Shown: in pieces, positions 6,944 through 14,226 of the stretch
Layout of the letters: the number at the start of each line of letters is the position of its first letter
Position numbering within the stretch: position 1 is the first letter of the stretch
Assembly: GCA_036502765.1 (NCBI GenBank)
Contig: DASXXX010000195.1
Coordinates: 1 to 23,404 of the forward strand
DNA from: DASUAS01 sp036502765
GTDB lineage: Bacteria > Actinomycetota > Acidimicrobiia > IMCC26256 > DASPTH01
Length of the DNA stretch: 23,404 nucleotides
Reading direction: 5' to 3'
The notes under the pieces: model-generated
What the model saw: only the letters and a program-made list of their open reading frames with translations
The model's database searches: none
What the model was told of the DNA's origin: nothing
Position numbers and translations under genes: made by a program

Positions 6944-7867
6944 TCAGGGGCGAAGGGAACGGCGAGCGGCGACGAGTGCCTCGATGGCTGGTCCGCCGTT
7001 CCGCCGGAGGTCGGCGGCCGTGAACGCGATCGATTGCCATCTGATCTGCAGAAGCCGATTGCGACGGTCGGTGTCGCGTACCAATGCGTCCTTACCCGTG
7101 TGATGCTCGTAGCTGTCGAACTCGATCGCAATCCGCAGCTCGGGGTAGGCAGCATCGACACGGGCAATGAATTGATCCTGGTGACGAATCACGTATTGGA
7201 ACTCGGGTGTCGGCAGGCCGTGGCGACGCAAGAGTTGCTTCAGCCTCGTCTCCATCGCGCTCTCGGGGACTCCTGCGAACGGATCGTGCGCAACGACGAG
7301 TCTGCGGAGCACGCCGATGCCATTGCGCCCGCGCGCTCCCTTCGCGCCCACGAACGCGTCCAGCCGCGCGCGGGTCGTGAGCTTGCGATGGAGTGCTCGA
7401 TCGAGCGCCATCTCGAGGACGGCCGGAGAGACCGCGGCCAGTCCGAGGAGCGTCTGTTCGATGCCTGTGACCGGGATCCCGTCGATCTCCTCGAGGTCCT
7501 CAGCCCACAGCGACTTCGTCTCGTGCACGACGAGGCCGGGCACAAAGCCTCGATGCCACCTTGCACACGTGATCTCCACTAGGTCCCGCCTCGCACCTGG
7601 AAGATCCCAGAGAGCGGCCGCCGAGCGGTGTGACGCGGTGGCGATGCCGTGCACCGCCCAGCAGCACTCGAGCACGCTTCCGTGCCATGTCTCAGGCATT
7701 CCGGCGATGCGATACACGCCCGGATGTGGCGACTCCCAACGGCCGGACCGCACCCGGTACTCGCGATGATGATCATCGAACCCGAGCCCCCGCGCCTGCG
7801 CTGCGGTGAACCGGCCGTGTTGTCGGGCCGCGAGGTCGGCAACGGCGCGATCCTTGGGAGTGACCAT
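6944..7867 (-). CDS. AbiEi-like winged-helix / DUF559 (Vsr-like endonuclease) protein
   Basis: A 307-residue two-domain protein. Residues 1-60 (DLAARQHGRFTAAQARGLGF ... HPGVYRIAG) match the N-terminal winged-helix domain found in AbiEi-type antitoxins and related actinobacterial proteins. The C-terminal part (about 200-305) is DUF559-like: E206, D238 in RVDAAYPELRIAIEFD, E249 and D251 in EFDSYEHH, and R264/D267 in VRDTDRRNRLL make a plausible PD-(D/E)XK/Vsr catalytic set. So it probably binds and nicks or cuts DNA, but the substrate of such proteins is unknown. ATG 7867 lacks a clear Shine-Dalgarno. Base composition is slightly less GC-rich than its neighbours (ATC, GAT, ATT codons), consistent with transfer. 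Only gene inside the inverted-repeat unit. Confidence 0.85.
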   Translation of the reverse strand: MVTPKDRAVADLAARQHGRFTAAQARGLGFDDHHREYRVRSGRWESPHPGVYRIAGMPETWHGSVLECCWAVHGIATASHRSAAALWDLPGARRDLVEITCARWHRGFVPGLVVHETKSLWAEDLEEIDGIPVTGIEQTLLGLAAVSPAVLEMALDRALHRKLTTRARLDAFVGAKGARGRNGIGVLRRLVVAHDPFAGVPESAMETRLKQLLRRHGLPTPEFQYVIRHQDQFIARVDAAYPELRIAIEFDSYEHHTGKDALVRDTDRRNRLLQIRWQSIAFTAADLRRNGGPAIEALVAARRSLRP

Positions 7868-7912
7868 GCATCGCTAGACGTCGGCGAGCTCAGAACATCA
7901 CGCCCGGACGAT

Positions 7913-7959
7913 CTGGCGTGGCCAGCCCGCGACTATCGCGGGGTAGCCACGCCAAAACG
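7913..7959 (-). repeat. Right 47-bp palindromic repeat of the DUF559 unit
   Basis: Reverse complement of 6893-6939 with no mismatch over 47 positions; identity stops sharply at both ends. It forms the same hairpin (TGGCGTGGC 7914-7922 with GCCACGCCA 7946-7954). It lies 45 nt upstream of the nuclease gene start and 11 nt from the tldE stop. Confidence 0.95.
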
Positions 7960-7970
7960 GAGGGGTGGGG

Positions 7971-9353
7971 TCAGTTGCCGCTGACGGACATGTCGTTGAC
8001 GAGGAGGGTCATGCCCGCGGCGCCGCCGGGGAGCCAGGTGAGGTCGGCGCCGACGAGGGTGATGTCGTGGAGGATGCGCTGGAGCGTCGACGCGATGGTG
8101 ACCTCGCGGACCGGCTCGGCGAGAGCGCCGTTGCGGACGACGAGCCCGACGGCACCGACGGAGAAGTCGCCACTCACCGGGTTGGTGCCCGAGTGGAGGC
8201 CGCTCACCGACTGCACGTAGAGGCCGTGGTCGACCGACGCCAGGATCTCCTCGGCGGCCAGCGCACCGGGCACGAGGTGCAGCGCTCGCGCGCCCACACC
8301 CGGCGGCGACTTGAAGCCGCCGCGCACCGCCGAACCGGTCGTGCGCGCGCCGCCACCGGCCCGCTTCGCGGTGTGCACGTTGTGCAGCACGGCGTCGAAG
8401 CGGCCGTCGGCGATGAGCTCGATCCGGCGCGTCGGCACCCCCTCGGCGTCGTGGGTGGCGGCACCGAACGCCTCGGCGAGCGTCGGGTCGTCGACCAGGG
8501 TGATCGTCGGGCCGGCGACCGCCTCACCCTCACGACCGACGAACAAGGATCGTCCCCTCACGATCGCCTCGCCCGACAACGCGCCACCGAGGAGTGCGAG
8601 CAACGACCGCGTCACCATCGGGTCGAGGATCACGGGCAGACGTCCCGACGGGATCGGCTTGGCGCCGAGCAGCCGGACCGCGCGCTCGGCGGCGTCTCGC
8701 GCCGCCTCGTGCGCGTCGACCTCGGCGAAGCTGCGCCCGGCGGAGAACCCGCTCCCGGTCTGCGTGAGCGTGTCCTCACCAGCCATCGCGAACGCGGAGC
8801 ACGACGCCATGGTGCGGCGCGTGGATGCCTCCACGCCGAGCGAGTTCGCCACCGCCGCCTCGACCGCGGCGTCGCCGTACGACGCCGATTCGACCCCGCG
8901 CACGAGCGGGTCGGCGGCGCGCACCGCGGCGTCGAGCGCGAGCGCGAGCGCGACCTTGTCGGCGGTCGGCGTGGACAGCACGTCGTCACTCCAGAGGTCG
9001 AGGACGGGCACGACCGCGCCGTCACCGTCGAGACGGGCGGTGACGTCGGACGGCGCCGCGAGCACGTAGCTCTCGTCCGGCGACCCGAACCCGGCGTTGT
9101 CGCGCGCCTCGGCCACCGTCTCGGCGATGACGTCGTCGTCGAGCGAACCCGCCCACGCGTAGCCCTGCCGGGCGTCGACGACCACGCGCACGCCCACGCC
9201 TTCGACCTCGGCGACGGACAACGACTCGACCTCGCCGTCGAACACCTCGACGTCGGTGTCGCGCGACCGCAGGACGTAGGCCTCGATCTGTTCGCCGGGC
9301 CGGGCGTCGCCGGCCACGCGGCGAGCGATGCCCAGGAGGTCGACGTCAGTCAC
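7971..9353 (-). CDS. pmbA: TldE/PmbA metalloprotease partner subunit
   Basis: Partner of TldD; in Escherichia coli the heterodimer degrades unfolded peptides such as CcdA and trims the microcin B17 leader. The 460-residue protein has the family fold from N- to C-terminus: an N-terminal domain with FDGEVESLSVAEVEGVGVRVVVDARQGYAW, and a C-terminal domain with PSGRLPVILDPMV, TLVDDP and the closing GAAGMTLLVNDMSVSGN. As in other PmbA proteins no HExxxH motif is present, so it should be non-catalytic on its own. GTG start overlaps the tldD stop by 8 nt (GTGACTGA), so it is translationally coupled. Named from family and partner. Confidence 0.93.
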   Translation of the reverse strand: MTDVDLLGIARRVAGDARPGEQIEAYVLRSRDTDVEVFDGEVESLSVAEVEGVGVRVVVDARQGYAWAGSLDDDVIAETVAEARDNAGFGSPDESYVLAAPSDVTARLDGDGAVVPVLDLWSDDVLSTPTADKVALALALDAAVRAADPLVRGVESASYGDAAVEAAVANSLGVEASTRRTMASCSAFAMAGEDTLTQTGSGFSAGRSFAEVDAHEAARDAAERAVRLLGAKPIPSGRLPVILDPMVTRSLLALLGGALSGEAIVRGRSLFVGREGEAVAGPTITLVDDPTLAEAFGAATHDAEGVPTRRIELIADGRFDAVLHNVHTAKRAGGGARTTGSAVRGGFKSPPGVGARALHLVPGALAAEEILASVDHGLYVQSVSGLHSGTNPVSGDFSVGAVGLVVRNGALAEPVREVTIASTLQRILHDITLVGADLTWLPGGAAGMTLLVNDMSVSGN

Positions 9354-10737
9354 CGGCGGTGCCGCCCACCGTCAGCTCGGCCACCCGCAGCGTCGGCTGG
9401 CCCGACGAGACGGGCACGCCCTGGCCCGCCTTGCCGCACGTGCCCGCCCAGGTGTCGAAGTCGGAACCGACGGCGTCGACGAGTCGAAGCGTCTCCGGCC
9501 CGTTGCCGATGAGCTGCGCGGCGCGCACCGGCTCGGTGACCTCGCCGTGTTCGATCATGTACGCCTCGGTGATGCCGAACACGAAGTCGCCGGTGGCGGT
9601 GTCGACCTGACCGCCGCCGAGCGCGACGCAGTAGAGACCGTGCTCGGTGTCACGGATGATGTCGTCGGGGTCGTCGTCGCCGGCGAGCAGGAACGTGTTG
9701 GTCATGCGCACCATCGGCAGGTGCTGGTAGGTCTCGCGTCGCCCGTTGCCACTGCTCGCGCGCCCGTGCTTGCGCGCCCGCACGAGGTCCCACATGTAAT
9801 CGGTGAGGACGCCGTCCTCGATGAGCACGTTGCGCTGCGCGGGCGCACCTTCGTCGTCGATCGCGTAGGTGCCCCATTCGCGCGCGTACGTTCCGTCGTC
9901 GACCAGCGTGACCAGCGGCGACGCGACCAGGTCGCCGACCCGGCCGCGGAACACCGACGCATCCTTGTCGACCAGATCGGCTTCGAGGCCGTGACCGCAC
10001 GCCTCGTGGAACAGCACGCCACCCGCGCCGCGCTTGAGCACGACGGGCAGACGACCGCTCGGTGCCGGGCGCGCCCGGAGCATCACCAGCGCCCGCTCGG
10101 CCGCGGTGCGCGCCACCTCTTCGGGATCGATCACGTCGAACAGGTCGAACCCGAGGGTGCGCCCCGGCGCCTCGGTGCCGGTCTGCATGCCGGTGTCGCC
10201 GACCGCGACGCAGTTGACGCCGAACCGCGTGCGGACGCGGTCGTCCTCGACCAGCAGGCCGTCCGAATTGGCGATCAGCACCCGCCGGCGGGAATCGGCG
10301 TAGGTGGCGCTCACCTGGCGGATGGAGTCGCTCACCGAGCGGGCGGCGTGGTCGGCCCGCTCGAGCACCTCGGCCTTGCGCGCCTTGGCCACCGACTCCG
10401 GCAGCACCCCCACCTCGTGGGTCGGTGCGACCGTCCGGCGCTCCAGTGCGGCCACGTGGGTGGCGCCCTCGGTGCCCCGGGCCGCGGCGGCTGCGGCCTC
10501 GGCGGCGGCCTGCAGGCCCGCTTCGCTCATGTCGGCGGTGTGCGCGAAGCCGGTGGTGTCGCCGCGCACGACCCTGATCCCGGCGCCGCGTTCTCGACCG
10601 GACACGAACTCCTCGACCTTGGCGTCGTCGAGACGCGCCGATGCGCTCCGACGATCCTCGGCGAACACCTCGGCGAAATCGCCGCCGTGGCGCAACGCGG
10701 TCTGCAGCGTGCGTTGGAGTACGGATTCTTCGATCAA
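9346..10737 (-). CDS. tldD: TldD zinc metalloprotease subunit
   Basis: Catalytic subunit of the TldD/TldE protease. The 463 residues include HEACGH (244-249), the HExxxH zinc motif, within KRGAGGVLFHEACGHGLEADLV, and C434 in WAGTCGKAG, which corresponds to the third zinc ligand known from the E. coli structure. PSGRLPVVLK precedes the motif and TLRVAELTVGGT ends the protein as usual. TTG start is well supported: GGAGGAGG lies 5 nt upstream. tldD and pmbA form a two-gene operon with overlapping ends. No precursor peptide typical of TldD-processed RiPPs was recognised nearby, so a general proteolytic role is more likely. Confidence 0.95.
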   Translation of the reverse strand: MIEESVLQRTLQTALRHGGDFAEVFAEDRRSASARLDDAKVEEFVSGRERGAGIRVVRGDTTGFAHTADMSEAGLQAAAEAAAAAARGTEGATHVAALERRTVAPTHEVGVLPESVAKARKAEVLERADHAARSVSDSIRQVSATYADSRRRVLIANSDGLLVEDDRVRTRFGVNCVAVGDTGMQTGTEAPGRTLGFDLFDVIDPEEVARTAAERALVMLRARPAPSGRLPVVLKRGAGGVLFHEACGHGLEADLVDKDASVFRGRVGDLVASPLVTLVDDGTYAREWGTYAIDDEGAPAQRNVLIEDGVLTDYMWDLVRARKHGRASSGNGRRETYQHLPMVRMTNTFLLAGDDDPDDIIRDTEHGLYCVALGGGQVDTATGDFVFGITEAYMIEHGEVTEPVRAAQLIGNGPETLRLVDAVGSDFDTWAGTCGKAGQGVPVSSGQPTLRVAELTVGGTAGD

Positions 10738-10759
10738 GTCGCCTCCTCCGGGGGTTGTC

Positions 10760-10765
10760 TATCGT
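10760..10765 (+). promoter_or_regulatory. -10 hexamer TATCGT, leaderless thioesterase promoter
   Basis: TATCGT is followed by exactly 6 nt and the ATG at 10772. The tldD TTG lies only 34 nt away on the other strand, so the two promoters overlap within this short divergent region. Confidence 0.5.
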
Positions 10766-10771
10766 AGGCCG

Positions 10772-11155
10772 ATGCCATTGCGCCCCGGTCTGTCCGCCGC
10801 CGTCGAGCTCGTCGTCACCGACGACGACACCGCGCTCGCGCTGAAGACCGGCGACGTGCCCGTGCTCGCGACGCCCCGCGTCGTCACCTTGGCCGAGGAA
10901 GCGACCGTCAACGCGGTCGAGGGCGAGCTCGCCGAGGGCACCACGAGCGTCGGCTACCGGGTGCAGCTCGACCACCTCGCGCCGACCGCGGTCGGTGGTC
11001 ACGTGCGCGCGGAAGCGACGCTCGAGGCGATCGAAGGGCGACGGCTCAACTTCCGCGTCTCGGTGAGCGACGGCCACGGCCTCGTCGCCGCCGGCCGCAT
11101 CACCCGCGTGATCGTCGAACGCACCCGCTTCATGGAGAAGGCCGCCGGCGACTGA
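10772..11155 (+). CDS. Hotdog-fold thioesterase, FlK-like
   Basis: A 127-residue single hotdog domain similar to the fluoroacetyl-CoA thioesterase-like family: TGDVPVLATPRVVTLAEEATVNAVEGEL (27-54), then TTSVGYRVQLDHLAPTAVGGHVRAEATL (57-84) and a C-terminal strand LVAAGRITRVIVERTRF (104-120). E42/E43 and H68 are candidate active-site residues by analogy. Many relatives have GxHxR in the last strand where this one has GRITR, so the histidine there is missing and FlK activity should not be assumed. Substrate is probably a small acyl-CoA. ATG is preceded by a leaderless-type -10; no Shine-Dalgarno is present. Confidence 0.8.
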   Translation: MPLRPGLSAAVELVVTDDDTALALKTGDVPVLATPRVVTLAEEATVNAVEGELAEGTTSVGYRVQLDHLAPTAVGGHVRAEATLEAIEGRRLNFRVSVSDGHGLVAAGRITRVIVERTRFMEKAAGD

Positions 11156-11198
11156 CCGCCTTCCCCCCGATCGCTCGCTCCCGCTCGCTCCGTCCCAG

Positions 11199-11230
11199 CG
11201 GCGAGCACGGGCGGAGCCCGCTGCTCGCCG
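11199..11230. terminator. Hairpin between convergent thioesterase and hydrolase genes
   Basis: CGGCGAGCA (11199-11207) pairs with TGCTCGCCG (11222-11230), and inside it CGGG with CCCG with one bulged C. It lies 4 nt from the hydrolase stop and 43 nt after the thioesterase stop; there is no U tract on either strand. Likely a shared 3'-end structure. Confidence 0.6.
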
Positions 11231-11234
11231 GTCG

Positions 11235-12050
11235 TCAGACGGAGTCCAGGAACTCCAGCATCGCGGCGATCCAGACGGCAGGGTTCTCGAACTGGGGTGA
11301 GTGACCGGCGTCGGGCACCACCACGAGTCGCGCCCCCGGCACCGTGGCCACGATGTCGTCCATCGGCTTCAGGAACATCACGTCCTGCTCGCCCACGATC
11401 CCGAGGCTCGGCACCGTCAACGCCGCCAGGTCGGCGAGCTGATCGGGCTGGGTGACGATCTCGTGCATCAGCGACGTCCACATCACCGGCGACATCGCGT
11501 GCCACTTGTAGTCGCCGTACTCGGCGAAGCCCGGCCGCTCGGCGAGCACCCGCTGGTGGGCCTCCGACCCCAGCAGGTCGAGCTCGTCGGACAGCTGCTT
11601 GAGCGCCGCGAGCCCGCCGGTGCGCACCACCTCGCTGGCCGCCACCACGAGTTCGGTGTCGGAGCCCGGCGGCGCGCCCGCTGAGGTGTCCATGAAGACG
11701 ATCGCCCGCGCCCGGTCGGGATGCGCGAGCAGGAAGCGACGCATCGCCATCCCTCCCATCGAATGCCCGAGGATGCGCAGGTCGTGCAGTTCGTGTGCAT
11801 CGGCGACGCACGCGGTGTCGACACCCAACCGGTCGAGCGAGTAGTCGTGCTCATGTTCGGGCTTGTCGCTCTCACCGTGCCCACGGTGGTCGAACGTCAC
11901 CACGCGATGGCGTGCCGACAGCGCGTCGAGATGGTGCGCGAAGTCCTCCTTGGCGCCGCCGATGCCGTGGAGGAGCAGCAGCCCGGGTGCCGCCGGATCA
12001 CCCCGCGCGACGGTCGCGAGACCCACCCCGTCGTCGGTCGTCACCCGCAT
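11235..12050 (-). CDS. Alpha/beta-fold hydrolase
   Basis: A 271-residue alpha/beta hydrolase with the full catalytic set: oxyanion HGIGG (28-32), FDHRGHGES (53-61), nucleophile elbow GHSMGG with S97, acid D223 in GEQDVMF, and H250 in DAGHSPQFENP. The GHGxS and late cap region (about 120-200) resemble 3-oxoadipate enol-lactonase and BPHD-like enzymes, but the substrate cannot be named from sequence. ATG is 6 nt after a TAGATT hexamer, suggesting a leaderless message. Convergent with the thioesterase and divergent from the flippase-like gene; no operon partner. Confidence 0.9.
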   Translation of the reverse strand: MRVTTDDGVGLATVARGDPAAPGLLLLHGIGGAKEDFAHHLDALSARHRVVTFDHRGHGESDKPEHEHDYSLDRLGVDTACVADAHELHDLRILGHSMGGMAMRRFLLAHPDRARAIVFMDTSAGAPPGSDTELVVAASEVVRTGGLAALKQLSDELDLLGSEAHQRVLAERPGFAEYGDYKWHAMSPVMWTSLMHEIVTQPDQLADLAALTVPSLGIVGEQDVMFLKPMDDIVATVPGARLVVVPDAGHSPQFENPAVWIAAMLEFLDSV

Positions 12051-12056
12051 CGGGTC

Positions 12057-12062
12057 AATCTA
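12057..12062 (-). promoter_or_regulatory. -10 hexamer TAGATT, leaderless hydrolase promoter
   Basis: On the minus strand TAGATT is followed by 6 nt and the ATG at 12050. It is back to back with the -10 of the divergent gene at 12094-12099. Confidence 0.55.
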
Positions 12063-12093
12063 CGACCGGACGAACAGCCGGTGAACGAACCCG

Positions 12094-12099
12094 TAACAT
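12094..12099 (+). promoter_or_regulatory. -10 hexamer TAACAT for the flippase-like gene
   Basis: TAACAT lies 7 nt before ATG 12107. If it is the -10, the in-frame ATG at 12098 overlaps the promoter and cannot be the start, so this site decides the start codon. Confidence 0.45.
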
Positions 12100-12106
12100 G
12101 AGCCCC

Positions 12107-13135
12107 ATGGCGGCTCCGGAGACTGCTGGCGCGGGCCGCGTCCACAGCCCGTTCCGCCTGTCGGGGGCCGCCAAGCTGGTGCTGCGGATCGTCGTGAGCG
12201 TGGCGCTCCTCGCGCTGCTGATCACCAAGATCCCGGCCGACGAGGTCCAGCCCAAGGACACCCACACCGGCACCTTGCTGTTCCTCGCATTCGGTCTGCT
12301 CTTCACCCTCGGCGGCTTCGTGCTCTCGGCCTGGCGGTGGCAGCGCGTGTTCGCGGTGTTCGACCGGCACGTGTCGTTGCCGACGTTGTTGAACCACTAC
12401 CTCGCGGGCCAGTTCGTGGGCAACGTGCTCCCGTCCACCATCGGTGGTGACGTCCTGCGCGTCAGTCGGGCCGCGAAGACCACCGGCACCAGCGACATCG
12501 CCTTCGCGTCGGTGGTCATCGAGCGCCTGAGCGGTTTCGTCGCGCTCCCACTCCTGTCGTTCGTCGGCTTCGCGCTCGAACCGTCGCTGCTCGACATCGA
12601 CCGTTCCTGGATCGCGGTGATGATCGCGGGCGCCACGATCGCCGCCCTCGTGGTGATCGTGCTCCTCGCCGCCAGCCCGAACATCGCCGGGCGCTTCGCC
12701 GATCGCGAGAATTGGATGCGTTTCATCGGCGCGGTCCACGTGGGCATCGACCGGATCCGTCGTGAGCCCAGTCGAGCGGTCGGCGTGCTGGTCGCCGCGG
12801 TCACCTACCAGCTCGCGGTCCTGGCCTCGGTGTACTGCGCCATCCACGCCCTCGGGATCTCCCTGCCGAACGGTGCCGTCCTGGCCTTCCTCCCCGCGGT
12901 CGCGGCTGCCCAGGCCCTCCCGATCTCGCTCTCGGGCCTCGGCATCCGCGAAGGTCTCCTCGTGATCCTCCTCCACCCGCTCGGAGTCCCCACCGGCCGG
13001 GCCGTCGCCATCGGGCTGCTCTGGTACGGCATGACCCTCGTGGTGAGCCTGCTCGGCGCACCGGCGTTCGCGGTTGGTCACCGCCACGACGACGACGTCC
13101 CGCGTGACCAGTCGACGTCGGCGTCGACCCCATGA
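12107..13135 (+). CDS. Lysylphosphatidylglycerol synthase transmembrane (YbhN/UPF0104) family protein
   Basis: A 342-residue polytopic membrane protein of the LPG_synthase_TM family, the flippase-like module of MprF without the aminoacyl-transfer domain. Hallmarks are LSAWRWQRVF (73-82), YLAGQFVGNVLPSTIGGDVLRVSRAA (98-123), VVIERLSGF (136-144) and LPISLSGLGIREGLL (271-285); about eight hydrophobic helices are visible. The C-terminal 20 residues are polar (HRHDDDVPRDQSTSASTP). It probably moves or handles a lipid across the inner membrane; substrate unknown. The stop overlaps the start of the next gene (ATGA), so the two are translationally coupled. ATG 12098 is the alternative start, three codons longer. 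Confidence 0.88.
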   Translation: MAAPETAGAGRVHSPFRLSGAAKLVLRIVVSVALLALLITKIPADEVQPKDTHTGTLLFLAFGLLFTLGGFVLSAWRWQRVFAVFDRHVSLPTLLNHYLAGQFVGNVLPSTIGGDVLRVSRAAKTTGTSDIAFASVVIERLSGFVALPLLSFVGFALEPSLLDIDRSWIAVMIAGATIAALVVIVLLAASPNIAGRFADRENWMRFIGAVHVGIDRIRREPSRAVGVLVAAVTYQLAVLASVYCAIHALGISLPNGAVLAFLPAVAAAQALPISLSGLGIREGLLVILLHPLGVPTGRAVAIGLLWYGMTLVVSLLGAPAFAVGHRHDDDVPRDQSTSASTP

Positions 13136-14022
13136 GCGTCGTCGAACAGGAGGAACCGACTCCGCCGCCCAATGTGCCGCTCCACCGGCGACTGCCGGGC
13201 GGGCGGACGCTGCGCGACGGCAAGCGCCTGTACTGGTGGGGCGAGATCGTCGCGGTCCTCGCGTTCTACGGCATCTACACGTTCATCCGGAACCTGCACC
13301 ACGGGAATCCCCAAGAGGCGTACGACCACGCCCTCGACATCATCCGCTGGCAGAAGTCGCTCGGCATCAACCACGAGCAGGCAGTCCAGGCGTGGGCGCT
13401 CGGCTCACGCTTCTTCATCATCGCCGCCAACTACTTCTACGGATCGCTGCACTTCATCGTCACCGGCGGAGTGATGATCTACCTCTACCGGAAGTGGAGC
13501 GACGACTACCCGCGGTGGCGCAACACCATCGGGATCGCCACCGGCCTCGCGCTCATCGGCTTCGCGTTCTTCCCGCTCATGCCGCCGCGGCTCCTCACGC
13601 CCGAGGCCTACAGCTTCATCCACCACGACTACGGATTCGTCGACACGCTGGCCAAGGACCCGGCCTTCTGGTCGTTCAATTCGGGCGCGGTCAGCAAGAT
13701 CTCCAACCAGTTCGCGGCCATGCCCAGCGTGCACTGCGCGTGGGCGTTGTGGTGCGCATGCGCACTCGTCCCACGGGTCAAGCACGTGTGGGCGAAGGTG
13801 CTGGCAGTGCTGTACCCGATCACGACGGTCACGGTGATCGTGGTGACCGCCAACCACTACTACCTCGACGCGCTCGGCGGCTTCTTCGTGTTCGGCGTGG
13901 GCTACGTGGCGGCGCGCATCTTCACCCGCGCCGGTCGCGGCCCGACCATCGTGCCCGCGATCGTGCCGGTCAGTCGTCTGACCGACGACTTGCCAGGTGC
14001 CCCCGCACCAGGAAGCCGATAG
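13132..14022 (+). CDS. PAP2-superfamily membrane protein, Aur1/Ipt1-like
   Basis: A 296-residue membrane protein with PAP2_3 (inositolphosphotransferase Aur1/Ipt1-type) features: FFPLMPPRLLTPEA (146-159), AAMPSVHCAWALW (195-207) with H201, and VTANHYYLDALGGF (238-251) with H242 and D246. These are the C2- and C3-like motifs of the lipid phosphatase/phosphotransferase fold. About six hydrophobic segments follow a polar 35-residue N-terminus. Coupled by ATGA to the flippase-like gene, so both probably act on the same membrane lipid or polyprenyl intermediate. The last 53 nt overlap antisense with the lapA-like gene. Could be a phosphatase or a head-group transferase; sequence alone does not decide. 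Confidence 0.85.
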   Translation: MSVVEQEEPTPPPNVPLHRRLPGGRTLRDGKRLYWWGEIVAVLAFYGIYTFIRNLHHGNPQEAYDHALDIIRWQKSLGINHEQAVQAWALGSRFFIIAANYFYGSLHFIVTGGVMIYLYRKWSDDYPRWRNTIGIATGLALIGFAFFPLMPPRLLTPEAYSFIHHDYGFVDTLAKDPAFWSFNSGAVSKISNQFAAMPSVHCAWALWCACALVPRVKHVWAKVLAVLYPITTVTVIVVTANHYYLDALGGFFVFGVGYVAARIFTRAGRGPTIVPAIVPVSRLTDDLPGAPAPGSR

Positions 14023-14212
14023 CGAAGCCGATCCCCGCCGCGATCAGGATCACGACGATCAGCGACGCCGACCAGGTGTTGACGATGAAGTCGACGCCGA
14101 CCTCGTGCGTGTTGAGGATCGCGAACAACACGAGGATCGCGGCGAGCGCCCCGAGCAGGATCAGCTTGACGTTGACCTTGCGCCCGTCGTCGTGGACCGG
14201 TTGTGCTGTCAT
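13970..14212 (-). CDS. LapA-domain (DUF1049) small membrane protein
   Basis: An 80-residue protein with two transmembrane helices: KLILLGALAAILVLFAILNT (about 16-35) and SLIVVILIAAGIGFAIGFLVRG (about 50-71), joined by HEVGVDFIVNTWSA. The ILxNxxxVxVxFLF...P...-like pattern and length match LapA/YciS-like (DUF1049) proteins, which in E. coli help assemble LPS; the role in actinobacteria is unknown. GGGGAAG precedes the ATG by a few bases. It lies 14 nt after lysR, so is likely co-transcribed, and its 3' end overlaps the PAP2 gene on the opposite strand. Confidence 0.8.
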   Translation of the reverse strand: MTAQPVHDDGRKVNVKLILLGALAAILVLFAILNTHEVGVDFIVNTWSASLIVVILIAAGIGFAIGFLVRGHLASRRSDD

Positions 14213-14226
14213 CGCTTCCCCCGCGA

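Larger units (their letters stand above)
6893..7959. mobile_element. Candidate mobile unit: DUF559 nuclease gene between inverted 47-bp palindromes
   Basis: A 1067-bp segment bounded by two identical, inverted, hairpin-forming repeats with exactly one gene between them. It sits between the convergent stop codons of uppP and tldE and disrupts neither. C-rich sequence lies just outside both ends when read outward (15 C left; CCCCACCCCTC right on the minus strand), extending the mirrored look without identity. Architecture resembles REP palindromes flanking a RAYT transposase, with a Vsr/PD-(D/E)XK-like protein in place of the transposase. No target duplication is obvious. Mobility is inferred only from structure. 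Confidence 0.55.

Noticed and set aside
6944..7867. Type IV toxin-antitoxin (AbiEi/AbiEii) module
   Set aside because: Only the N-terminal winged-helix is AbiEi-like; no AbiEii nucleotidyltransferase toxin gene lies beside it, and the C-terminal domain is a DUF559 nuclease.
7965..9512. Long plus-strand open frame of 515 codons
   Set aside because: Antisense to pmbA, which has full family signatures; the frame is open only because high third-position GC removes stops. Composition is His/Arg/Asp-rich shadow protein.
9346..10737. TldD/TldE operon as part of a RiPP cluster
   Set aside because: No precursor peptide, YcaO or radical-SAM maturase is adjacent; moaA is a cofactor gene and 8 kb away.
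9328..10767. Plus-strand open frame of 479 codons
   Set aside because: Antisense shadow of tldD, with no recognisable domain.
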